From contig NC_054758.1 of the NCBI RefSeq assembly GCF_018143015.1, positions 4,321,001 through 4,385,000 on the forward strand: a DNA stretch of 64,000 bases. Reading direction: 5' to 3'. A program made the translations under genes and the position numbers. The stretch's first letter is position 1; the number at the start of each line of letters is the position of its first letter. Positions 54,490 through 64,000 of the stretch are shown here, in pieces. Below the pieces are notes generated by a model. That model did no database searches. It was given only the letters and a program-made list of their open reading frames with translations, and was not told the DNA's origin. This DNA is from Lytechinus variegatus (lineage: Eukaryota > Echinodermata > Echinoidea > Temnopleuroida > Toxopneustidae).

Positions 54490-57400
54490 GGGGGAATCTG
54501 TCAAAGGTATACAAAATGGCTGATTTGGGGTTCTTTTAAAGCTGAAGCAAATAGGAAGGTACTAGAAAGAATTTGTGAAAAAATGTATAAAGAAATGAAA
54601 CAATGAAAACTTTCAGATTGGACGTCCTTCTTCATGTTCTTTACTTTGAAAAGAAGGGTTAACGACATGAAGCAGAGTTAGAAGATTTTTTTTTTCCTGA
54701 TTGGTTTTTGTTTTGTCATTGATGAACATTTGTATGTTAAATCATTTTGAGTACAATGCTGATTTTGGGACAAGTAATTTAAATGTGAACTCTGGTGTGT
54801 CTTTAAAATGTATGTTTGATGAGGATTGCTTGGTATCCCTCGTTTTGTTGATGTTTGTGTTGAGTTTTTTTCGAAGAAAAAAAGAATTCCCCCATATCAG
54901 CTATTGTTTCAGTTGGACGAAATGTCTTGCACATAACGTTATTACAGACAATGCTGTCGTATTTAATCAGATGTAACAGGTGCAAAGTCCGGGGAATTAT
55001 TTTATTTGTAAGTTTTTCATGCATCTGATTAAGAATATCAAATGGGAAATTGGAATGTAGTTTCCCCGTTGGTGTCTCTTTTTTATATATTCATTTTCTA
55101 TGCATTACTACAAGGTGCAATTACAATGTAGACAGAATGTTGGAAAAGCTTAGAGATGAGATATTTCATTATTCTCTCTTTTTTATTTGTTTTCCTTTAT
55201 TTTCTTTTTATATTGGATCATCTTTGTTAGCGTTTGATGATATGCAGGCATTTTCTTTTCTTCTTAAAGGGTTATTATGTTTTATTTGAAAAATATTTCC
55301 TAACGAATTTCTTGAATGTGAATTGGAAGGGAGCTCTCTCTATGTTTAAGGCTATTTTTAAGTATGTGTGTTGTTTACATGGGTCTGTACTTTTGATGAG
55401 TAGTGTAATTGTGTTTCGATTGGCATGTACTTGGTGTCGGGTGTATGCGTGTGTCTGTAAATGGGAGTGTCTTTGGTGCAGTCCAGTGAATGTGAGTGAT
55501 TGTTGTTTGAAGCGTGGTTATGCCTGTTCACATTTAAATCTGTTACTTGGTCAGTTTCATTTCCATATTTGTCGGGATAGGGTGTTTAGGCTTCAATAGT
55601 AGGTCGTATTTTACTTTATTAACTTTAAATGTGAGAGGGCTAAGAGATAGAATTAAAAGGAAGAACATTTTTGAATTTTGCAGAGATAAAGGCAGTAACA
55701 TAGTATTTTTACAGGAAACATATAGTACAGTAGAGGTGGAAGAAACATGGAAATCAGAGTGGAATGGTCAATTATTGTTCAGTCACGGAACAAATCATAG
55801 TAAAGGTGTTTTAGTTTTGATTTCTCCAAATATAAATATGAAAATTAGAAATATGAGTATTGGCGAAAATGGAAGATATATTATAATGAAATTAGAATAT
55901 CAGCAATCGACTTTTTTACTAGTGAATTGTTACTTCCGTTAACTGTTGTGATATTTTGACATCAATTACACCAGGTCACTCAGGTGTAATGCTTCAATTA
56001 CGTAACTATGTAAATGCTCCAGACTTTGGAAATTCTTGTTGGAAATTCAATAACAGTTTGTGCGTAGATCAAGAATTTGTTAGGATGTTTAAAGATAAAG
56101 TAGTTGAATTAAAAGCTGAATGGATGCCAAAAATAAAGGACAAATTACTGTTATGGGATTTTTTGAAAATGAAAATGAGACAGTTTATTAATACTTATAC
56201 AAAAGAAAAGGCAAAGGTCAGAAAAAATGAAATAAAAAAAAATAGAGAAAGAAATAGAAGAATTAGAAAATAAACTTTTGTCTCAGCCATTGAGAAATAT
56301 AATTGATGACATTGATGAGAAAAAAATCTAATTTGAACAAGCTATATGATTATAGTCGACAAGGTTTAAAAATCCGTTCAAGGGCAGTCTGGTTTGAGGA
56401 AGAAGAACAAAAAACACAATATTTTGAACAGTTATTGAAGTCTAATGAACGGAAAAGTGTGATAAAAGAATTATATGATGACGGTGATCACATCATTAAG
56501 GATAGAAAGGAAATATTGAAGAAGATTGGAACGTATTATGAAAACTTATACTCACTGAGTGAAGCTATTGTTAATGAAAATTCTTTGTTCCTTAAGGATA
56601 TTCCTCAATTAAGTAAAGAAAGTTGTAATATATGTGAAGGTAGAATAAGTATTCATGAATGTTTAAATGTTTTAAAAGAAATGAAATATAATAAGTCCCC
56701 TGGTAACGATGGCTTTACGGTAGAGTTTTATTTTACTTTTTGGAATTTATTAGGGGGACTTTTAGTAGATGTTTTAAATGAAACATATGAAAGGGGAAAA
56801 CTGACAATCTCACAAAAGCAAGGTGTGATAACGTTATTGGAAAAAAAGGGTAAAGATCCATTATATGTCCAAAATTTTAGACCAATTACACTTTTAAATG
56901 TGGATTACAAAATATTGTCAAAGGTTTTAGCAAAAAGATTAAAAGGTATACTAAATAAGATAATTCACAATGATCAAGTTGGCTATGTAAAAGATAGGAA
57001 TATTGGGGATGGTGTAAGATTAATAGATGATATGTTATATCAATCTAATTTTAAAAATATTGGGTATTTAATCACTGTTGATTTTGAAAAGGCCTTTGAT
57101 TCTGTATCACACGATTTGGTTCTTTATGATCCTTAAACTATTTGGATTTGGGCACTCATTCTGTTCGTGGGTCCGTGTTTTATACTCGGATATTACTAGT
57201 AGTGTTATGAATGGGGGTTTTTCCTCCGTTATTTTAATATAAAGCGAGGGGTAAGACAGGGGGATCCCCTCTCCCCATATTTATTTCTGCTTTGTATTGA
57301 AATACTTGCTCTGGCAATAAGGAAAGACAGACAGGTTGAAGGAATTCAATTTCAGAACCATGAAATAAAGCAAATTTTGTATGCTGATGATATATCATTG

Positions 57401-59646
57401 TTTGTTAAAAATACACACTCTTTAGATCGTCTTCAATACCTTTTTGAAGAATTCGAGAAAATTAGTGGTCTAAAAATAAACAAAGGAAAAACTAATATTT
57501 TGTGGATGGGTCGGGATAATGACAGACCTCAGACACAGTTGTTTGGGAATTTTGTTCAGCATATTAAAATTAAAATTTTAGGTGTTTACTTTTCTCTTAA
57601 TGTTATAATAAAAGAAGACATGAATTACAAAGAAATACTTAGTAAAATAAAAAGACTGTTGGGATGGTGGAAACAAAGGGATCTTACACTTATGGGGAAA
57701 ATTCACTTGTTAAAGACATATGCATTGTCAAGGCTAAACTTTGTTTCGTCACTAATATTGGTTCCTCAGTGGTTGTATGCTGAGGTTGAAAAGATCACAT
57801 TTGAATTTTTATGGTCGGGAAAAGATCGGATAAAGAGAATTATAATGTACCAGGATTACTCACAAGGGGGTTTAAAAATGATGAATTTTAAGTTGTTTGT
57901 AAAGTCTCAACGTTTAATGTGGCTTAAACGATTACTTTACGGAGAACGGGATGCAGGATGGAAGTTGTATTTTGATTTTTGTTTTCGATCAGTTGGGGGA
58001 GATTTCTGTTTCTATGTGACTTTGACACTTCAAAATTAAATATAAAAATGTCCCCATTTTATTCAGAAATGATGAAGGCTTGGCAAGACTTAAGGAAATT
58101 TCGTTATTCTGAAGAGGAGGTTAACCCTATTATATTCAATAATCAACATATTTGTATAAAAGGTAAAACAATTTTTGACAATGATCTTTTCAATAAAGGA
58201 ATATTTAGTGTTGATCAAATCTTTGATAATGGCCACTTAAAGCCTGTGACTTTTTTTCAAAATCTCGGTATTACCGCAAATCAACTTCTCCAAATAATAG
58301 ATATTGTGCACGTTATACCAGCAAGCTGGAAAATTTTTAATAGTTCAATAAAGTTTAAAAAATTGATTTCGTAGACTTTGGGATAAGTATGAATATAGGA
58401 AAACATGAAACAGCTTTTGAAGTAATTAAATCAAAAACAATTTATAACTTGTTTATTACTAAGCTACAAGAGCTATACAAATTAACACTCAAGGATGGTC
58501 ACAGTGATTTTGATTTTACTGATATAGAAATTTGTAAATTATTTGAATATATCAGGAGTACAACTCTTATAAGAAAACAAAGGGAATTTCAATTTATGCT
58601 TCTACATGGAGCAATATATACAAAAGAACATTTGATGAGATTTGGTTTCGTGGGAGATAATTATTGTTCGTTTTGTTGTACAAAAACTGAATACATACTT
58701 TTTATATACATGGATTGCATAAAAGTTAAACCTCTGGCAATTTTGTATTGATCATTTTTGTTTAGCTGAATTAAGAACTTTAAATTGGAGGGAAATATTC
58801 TTAGGATTACTTGGAAATTCTAGTAGAATTAAATGTGTCAATTCTGTTATTCTTTTCATTAAATATGCAATTTTTAATTCCAGAGCTGAAGGCCGGGTAC
58901 CGTCATTTATTAAAATACACAAATATATTACGGGTTGTATAGAAGAAGAAAGACGCCTGGCAACGAAGTCAGGCAAGTTAAGTTTACATTTACAGAAATG
59001 GGATGAACTGAAGGTGAAAAGGGATTTGAATGTGAACAGGTAGGATGTGTCTAGTGTGGTGCGAGTGTGAATCCTGGTGTGAATGTTGATGATTTTCTGT
59101 TTTTTTTTTCCTTTTTACTAGTTCTTTTCAATTTCCCCTTCTCTTGTATTAATATGATTTGCAGGTTTTCTTTCTTTCTGTATCCTATTGTGCCAAAATG
59201 ATAAAGTTCATTATGCAGATTTGTATATATTATTTTGTTTACGTATGCATGGTATGCGCATGGTTGTATGGGTGTTAAGGTGGGTGTGTGTATGTGTGTA
59301 TAATTATGTAAAGTTATGTTGAAGATTGATTTAAAATGGGATACAATAATAATATATTTAGGTTGATTTCTGTTTTCCTGCAAATCATTTATATAGCCAT
59401 TTAATATTAATCATTATCAAAATACATAGAGGGTTGGGGACTTTTTTTCAGATATAAAAGTATAATTTTATGGAGTTTCATTCCGTCCTTATTTGCTTCA
59501 GTTCTTGGTAAATATATATGTACTTTTTTGCATATCCTTGTTGATATGAAATGAAGATTTGTACTTTGTATTTTTTTGTATTTACCTGTAATTTATGTAC
59601 ATGTTATTCATTTGAATGAAATCCTAATAAAAACATGTTGAAAAAA
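54490..59646 (+). mobile_element. Decayed Tx1/L1-like LINE
   Basis: The endonuclease N-half lies at 55610-55940 (LNVRGLRD, IVFLQETYS, GVLVLISP), then a break deletes its middle; the HSGVMLQLRN end resumes at 55970. The linker (IRSRAVWFEEEEQKTQYFEQ) and reverse transcriptase follow. RT motifs are SPGNDGFTVEFY, NFRPITLLNVDYKILSKVLA, VDFEKAFDSVSH (to 57136), RGVRQGDPLSPYLFLL (57245-57292, another frame) and LYADDISLF (57374-57400). The C-terminal region runs to about 58990 with frame breaks and a CSFC Cys motif at 58665. The 3' UTR ends AATCCTAATAAAAACATGTT plus a short A tail. Frameshifts and stops make it inactive. No ORF1 was recognised in 54490-55600. Confidence 0.9.
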
Positions 59647-59960
59647 AGAGTGTGTGAGAGAGAGAGAGAGAGAGAAAAGAAAGTAAGAAGCATCAAGATA
59701 AGGGGAGATAGGCGAGGGAGAGAGAGAAAAAAAGAAGCGCGTATACGTGGGAGAGTATGTGTGAAGGATAGCGTGTGTGTGTGTGTTTGCGTGTGAGAGG
59801 GGCGCATGGAGTACTGAGATCAAGAGCTAAAATTTTGACTTGTCCATTTTACCGCCATTTCGTAGAATAATTTTGACTTCGAAGCCCGTTGAGATTGGGA
59901 CTACTTTCTCTTCATTAATATGATACAGCCTTGTTCATTTATTCATTCATTCATTCATTT
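59647..59960. repeat. GA, GT and ATTC simple repeats
   Basis: GAGAGAGAGAGAGAGA from 59655, GTGTGTGTGTGTGTT near 59772 and (ATTC)n near 59938-59958. Open frames here are not genes. Confidence 0.9.
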
Positions 59961-60089
59961 ATTATTAAGCACTTAAAAATACAGTAACAACGTTATAAGA
60001 TAAAATATCACATATACATATGCAATATTTGGTAGCAATCCTCACATTGAATCTTTTGGCACCCTGCAGGGTAAAGAATAGCAAATTAA

Positions 60090-60440
60090 TAATGTGACCT
60101 GAAGGTCCCTCCGCACAACCAACCGATTCACTGGTGATTTTTATTGTGATATAATATACATAGTATGTAAAATATCATCAAAATCGGATGTGAAATAAGA
60201 AAGTTAAGATATATTGAACAATGCTAATTCTATATTGAGTGAGGGACATCACCGACTTTCTCATTTGCATGTCACTGAATTGTGCATATCACTGTTTTTT
60301 TTTAAATAAGCGATATTTTAAAATGTCATATTATTTTACATCCGATTTTGATGAAATTTTCAGCGTTATGCTAGTTTGATTTTTCTCTATTTATTCGAAT
60401 CAACATTTTCCTGTGGTGGACTTGACCTTTAGATAGACAA
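60090..60440. repeat. Dispersed element with ATCAAAATCGGATGT inverted repeat
   Basis: TCATCAAAATCGGATGTGAA (60175) pairs with TTACATCCGATTTTGATGAA (60337). Between them lie GAGGGACATCACCGACTTTC and TTTGCATGTCACTGAATTGT. Probably a non-coding mobile repeat upstream of the GPCR 2 block. Confidence 0.6.
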
Positions 60441-60559
60441 AACTATATTCATGCTGAACCCGAACACTCGTCAGAAACGACGAGGAAAAAGCCCCGGGGG
60501 AAAAGCAATATCCATCATGATGATTGAAAATTAAAAATGCCATGAACGAGCAGTGTCGT

Positions 60560-62231
60560 ATATAATGCCTCATTAATTATGTTCATGTAAATTATTGCTT
60601 TTAACGTACGACCTTTAGGTCAAAATGACGAAGCAGAATAATCATGATTAAAGATTAATCAATTAGTATATTCAGTCGCCTGTCTGCTTATTTCCCCCCA
60701 AACTATGGCAACGAGTTGTGTTGTGCTGAGAAAGAATAACCGTAAAACTCGTGAGCGGGAAATCCATTCGATGCAGCCTATCGCTTCCACCGGGTGATAA
60801 TTATATAGGCACTTTATGCCGAAGAAGAATATGCTTTCAAGTCAGAAAGAGCTCCAATGTTTGAGTGACAATCATCATGCTTACCGTTATTAAAGCTGTT
60901 AAAACATTTTGTTCCATTGGCTGAGCAACTGGCATATATTGCGTTTTTATCGAAATCACATTTTCTCAGCTTTGTCAGTACTGTGAGCAAATTATTTATG
61001 GTAGTACCAGTCGCGGCCTTTTTAATTTGAATAAAATATTAATCGAATTATTGTCAAGCTATAGCCATGAATCGTCAACCGAGAACTCCGAGTAAATGAA
61101 TCGATTCATTATAAGTGCAGAAGTGTTAAGCATGGTTAGTGAGAAAGTTTTTGTATCAGCTTCTTGTTCAAGCAAAGAATTCGTTGGAAGAAAAATTGTC
61201 AGTTTGTGTTTTGAATACACGATTGGAAGTAGTCGTAAAAAACGCTATATTAGAGAAATTCGGGTGATATATCGCATTTGATAGCTTCCTTCAGAATGAC
61301 TGCACAATAATATTAATTTTAATAGACCACCTTAACAATGCTGTACGATCCCGGTGTGCGTTTCATCAGTACTGTTTTGTCGTCTGGCAAGGTGTAAGAT
61401 CTGACAACTTTCCTCGAATTTGATTGGCTGAGAAGCACAGTTACTACGGTAACTATCGAATAAAACCATACAATACTTTCTCGGATAAACGCTCGTGCAT
61501 GAAAGGCTCCCCTGGCGTTTGAGTGGAAGATTTTAAGATACATGAAATATGATCGAAGGTCTTAAATGTCAATGGATAAGTATTGACTTACGCGCATGGG
61601 CGGACACGCGAGACGAGTTGACTATATTGATACCATTCCCATTTTCCGTGATTGACATCAACACGATATGATGTTTGGTTAGAGGTGCTATGTTCTAAAT
61701 GCTCGAACAATATCGACCATCACGTACAACTCCTTTATGGAAATACATACCACCTCATTTTGGTTCATGATTTGGATACTGTGATTTAGCGAGTCTCTGA
61801 AGAAAAGGGGAAAAAATATGGAGCGATCTTATGGAGCACACGCGAACCTGAATTACATGAAAACATTCGGTTTTATATGGATTTTAAAAGTTTGATTCTG
61901 TCTAGCTTCAGCTTCGAAATTACGCGTAGTCATTTCTTTAATCGGCATGCACATCATTTGGTAATCGTTTTGCCATTCTCAAGAGAGTGCAAAAAGCACT
62001 GTCAGAGACATCATTCTGATGAAGTTAATTTTTTGTGTGTGTGTCACTTTTTGTACTCGTATTTTGTACTGTATTCAGATAGAAATTCTGTCACTTCTCC
62101 AGGTTAACTGCATGGATCATATCTTGTTTTGTCATCGTCAGACTTGCATTTCCCTGGTTCACATCTCCAGTTGTAATCCAGGCAATCCTCGAAGCTGTAG
62201 ACGCTGGTGTTTCGAATGTCGGCAGTAAACG
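60560..62231 (+). promoter_or_regulatory. Conserved 5' flank of GPCR 2
   Basis: Counterpart of 47720-49340. The X-box-like site reads GTTACTACGGTAAC (61440-61453). The AGGTTAACTGCATGGATCAT stretch before the ATG is conserved and could be 5' UTR. Confidence 0.5.
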
Positions 62232-63428
62232 ATGGATATAAACGAAAATTCCACCTTACCGAATGATGACGGTTATCCTCACGATGGAAATTACGGACCA
62301 CCGGCCCATCCAGCAGCATGGCTCGCGACTGTCCCACTGACAACTTCCGTAATAAGTGCTGTGACCACGATCGGCAACATCATGGTGATTGTGGCATACT
62401 GTCGAGACAACCGCATCCGGTCCAGTGCGGCCAACCTGCTCATCCTAAACCTTGCAATTACGGACTTGGCAGTGGGTGCCCTCTTGTGGCCCATCAACAT
62501 AGCGTGGCTGATCAAGGATTTCTGGCCATTCGGTGAGACCCTCTGTAAGGTTTGGTTGGTCACGGACTACACTATGTCGTCGATGTCCGTTTTAACCCTG
62601 GTCCTGATTAGCTGGGACCGGTACTGTCTGCTGATGATGGGGGTGCGGTATCAGACAGTCCAGACCAAGAAACGTATTGGAGCAATCATCTGCATTTCGT
62701 GGATTGTTGAATCACTTTGGTACATTCTCATTGTGTTTGCGTCGAGTTCAATCACAGGACGTTATGACGTGGATTATGCAGTTGAGTGCCACTTGGAATC
62801 GAAGTCCAGTCTTGCCCTGACACTGATCCAAAGTTCCATTCAGGTCTACATTCCATTTGCAATCCTGATAATATTGAACCTTGCTGTTTATTACAATATC
62901 AAAAGGAGATCCAGAGGGATCGTTGGACAGAGTCCTGGGAACGAATTATCCACACGCCAGGCAACTATAGAAGGATCTCCATCGGTAGGAGCAGGTCCAG
63001 ATGGACAAGATAGGCCTACTCTGTCCGATTCCCAACGCACTACTGCTAACGCTTCTGGAGCGTTTGCCATCAAGGAAAACTTAAAAAGAAGCACATCAAT
63101 CCATCAACCATACCAACCCAAAGGAGAGGTGCTATCGAAGGAACAGACATTTGCCCGACATCGCAAAGCTGCTGTGGTTCTTGCCATCCTTGTAGGATGT
63201 TTCCTCATCTGTTGGTTGCCTGTTCAGGTGACCAGTATCATGTACGCCGTTTGTGGCAACAGCTGCGTTTCCTGGCTCGCCAAAGACATCACAGATACAC
63301 TAGTGTGGGGAAACTCTATGATAAATCCATTCATTTACGCCGCCACCAACAAACATTTTCGTCGGAATTTTCGGAATTTTCTGCTCCTTGATCGCTGGCC
63401 CTGGCTATGGAAGCTACGTGGAGTTTAA
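62232..63428 (+). CDS. Class A aminergic-type GPCR 2, tandem paralogue of GPCR 1
   Basis: 398 residues, about 85% identical to GPCR 1 by eye, with the same ATG context (TAA six bases upstream). It keeps D112, DRY, CWLP, W7.43, NPFIY, Gln at 5.46, both extracellular Cys and the C-terminal LDRWPWLWKLRG. Differences cluster at the helix 2-3 loop (EQFWHFGEI versus KDFWPFGET), the end of helix 4 and second extracellular loop (CAWGPITGHYE versus FASSSITGRYD), and the third intracellular loop, which is one residue shorter. There are no stops or frameshifts and most changes are conservative, so it looks functional. The changed extracellular loop suggests diverging ligand binding (inference). Confidence 0.94.
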   Translation: MDINENSTLPNDDGYPHDGNYGPPAHPAAWLATVPLTTSVISAVTTIGNIMVIVAYCRDNRIRSSAANLLILNLAITDLAVGALLWPINIAWLIKDFWPFGETLCKVWLVTDYTMSSMSVLTLVLISWDRYCLLMMGVRYQTVQTKKRIGAIICISWIVESLWYILIVFASSSITGRYDVDYAVECHLESKSSLALTLIQSSIQVYIPFAILIILNLAVYYNIKRRSRGIVGQSPGNELSTRQATIEGSPSVGAGPDGQDRPTLSDSQRTTANASGAFAIKENLKRSTSIHQPYQPKGEVLSKEQTFARHRKAAVVLAILVGCFLICWLPVQVTSIMYAVCGNSCVSWLAKDITDTLVWGNSMINPFIYAATNKHFRRNFRNFLLLDRWPWLWKLRGV

Positions 63429-63759
63429 ACTTTGGCTATTTAAATAATTTTGATAGGGAAATAATGGGATTAGTCGAAAGTGTATATCGACTATCCAAGG
63501 GCGTAGGCTGGTGGGGTTCATGTGCACCCTCCCGCTGAGGAAGAGGAGTTCCGACACTGGCAAGCAAAACGAAATTTGACCCTTCTGCTTTCAACAGCTC
63601 ATTTTCCACCTCCCAGGATGTGCACCTCCCCCATGCTCAAACCTGCCTATGTGCATATTGGAAGGGGGAGGATGGGTGAGGAAAGGGTTAGCACTTGGCC
63701 CTTTCAATGTATTTTTAGATTTCTGTTTCGTATTTTTTCCTGTTTCGGACAGAGGCGTA

Positions 63760-64000
63760 ACAGGGGACGGTGGCCGGGGGGGGGGAGGCAATGGACGTAC
63801 CACCCTTTTTTTTTGCTTGTCATTTTTTTTTCTGGTACGAAATCCCATATTTGGGGTTGAAGACCTCTTTTTTTTTTGCTTGTCAATTTTTTGAGCGGAC
63901 GAAATTGCCCCCCCCCCCCTGTGAAAAATCCTAGGTGCGCTACTGGCTCAAGAGGGAGGGCGGGAGAGGGGGGCATCACCCGTCCCCAGGACCACTGCCT
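63760..64000. other. G-rich and T-rich simple sequence downstream of GPCR 2
   Basis: Poly-G, poly-C and poly-T runs with duplicated TTTTTTTTGCTTGTCA pieces. Frames on both strands are artefacts. Confidence 0.6.

Larger units (their letters stand above)
60505..63755 (+). repeat. Segmental duplication, copy 2 (contains GPCR 2)
   Basis: Partner of 47665-50905 in the same orientation, 12.9 kb downstream. Similarity fades into G-rich simple sequence. The end of the window (ATCACCCGTCCC) again resembles 52633, so the original block may have been longer. Confidence 0.9.

Noticed and set aside
54250..54606. 118-codon frame ending in the LINE 5' region
   Set aside because: Spans the palindrome-rich element and the LINE border; composition-driven.
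59604..59823. Ser/His/Leu-rich minus-strand frames
   Set aside because: GA and GT simple repeats.

Overview
The window is eukaryotic nuclear DNA from a marine invertebrate, most likely an echinoderm and probably a sea urchin. That guess rests on several traits. The DNA is AT-rich, and small non-coding DNA transposons with terminal inverted repeats (TIRs) are packed and nested through introns and intergenic DNA. There are tRNA-derived SINEs, a Tx1/L1-like LINE and a CR1-like LINE, many ACATGTACATGT motifs, and a local tandem pair of single-exon aminergic-type GPCR genes. Species-level assignment is inference.

Three protein-coding genes can be supported. (1) A complete minus-strand gene of the BTBD10/KCTD20 family (BTB-domain Akt regulators) can be rebuilt from nine coding exons between 41104 (ATG) and 9052 (stop). 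The pieces sum to 1404 nt, or 467 residues plus a stop, and every junction is phase-compatible. Intron 1 is about 20.4 kb (20629-41000) and is almost entirely mobile-element debris. (2) and (3) Two plus-strand, intron-free class A GPCR genes lie at 49341-50540 and 62232-63428. They are roughly 85% identical by eye and most like histamine H3/H4-type aminergic receptors. They sit in a duplicated block of about 3.2 kb that includes about 1.7 kb of 5' flank.

Layout: 1-9051, repeats and probable BTBD10 3' UTR; 9052-20628, BTBD10 exons 9 to 2 with SINEs, MITEs (short non-coding DNA transposons), microsatellites and an array of decayed copies of exons 4 and 5; 20629-41000, intron 1, with a four-level nest at 22.7-26.9 kb, a twin 855-bp TA-flanked MITE pair, a TTAA-flanked piggyBac-like insertion of about 5 kb and a 2.6-kb element carrying a repeated 16-mer; 41001-41104, exon 1 and promoter side; 41.9-47.6 kb, inverted-repeat elements and a ~110-bp satellite; 47.66-50.9 kb, GPCR copy 1; 51-54.5 kb, GC-rich repeats, a CR1-like LINE fragment and a palindrome-rich element; 54.5-59.65 kb, a decayed Tx1/L1-like LINE; 60.5-63.76 kb, GPCR copy 2.

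Nothing indicates that the BTBD10 homologue and the GPCRs act in one pathway. The most interesting signals are the tandem array of degenerate exon 4 copies beside the real exon, the nested-transposon chronology with an internal empty-site control, a dispersed transposon carrying perfect DR1 nuclear-receptor half-site pairs, and the unclassified element with eight copies of CGTAACGGACATGAC.
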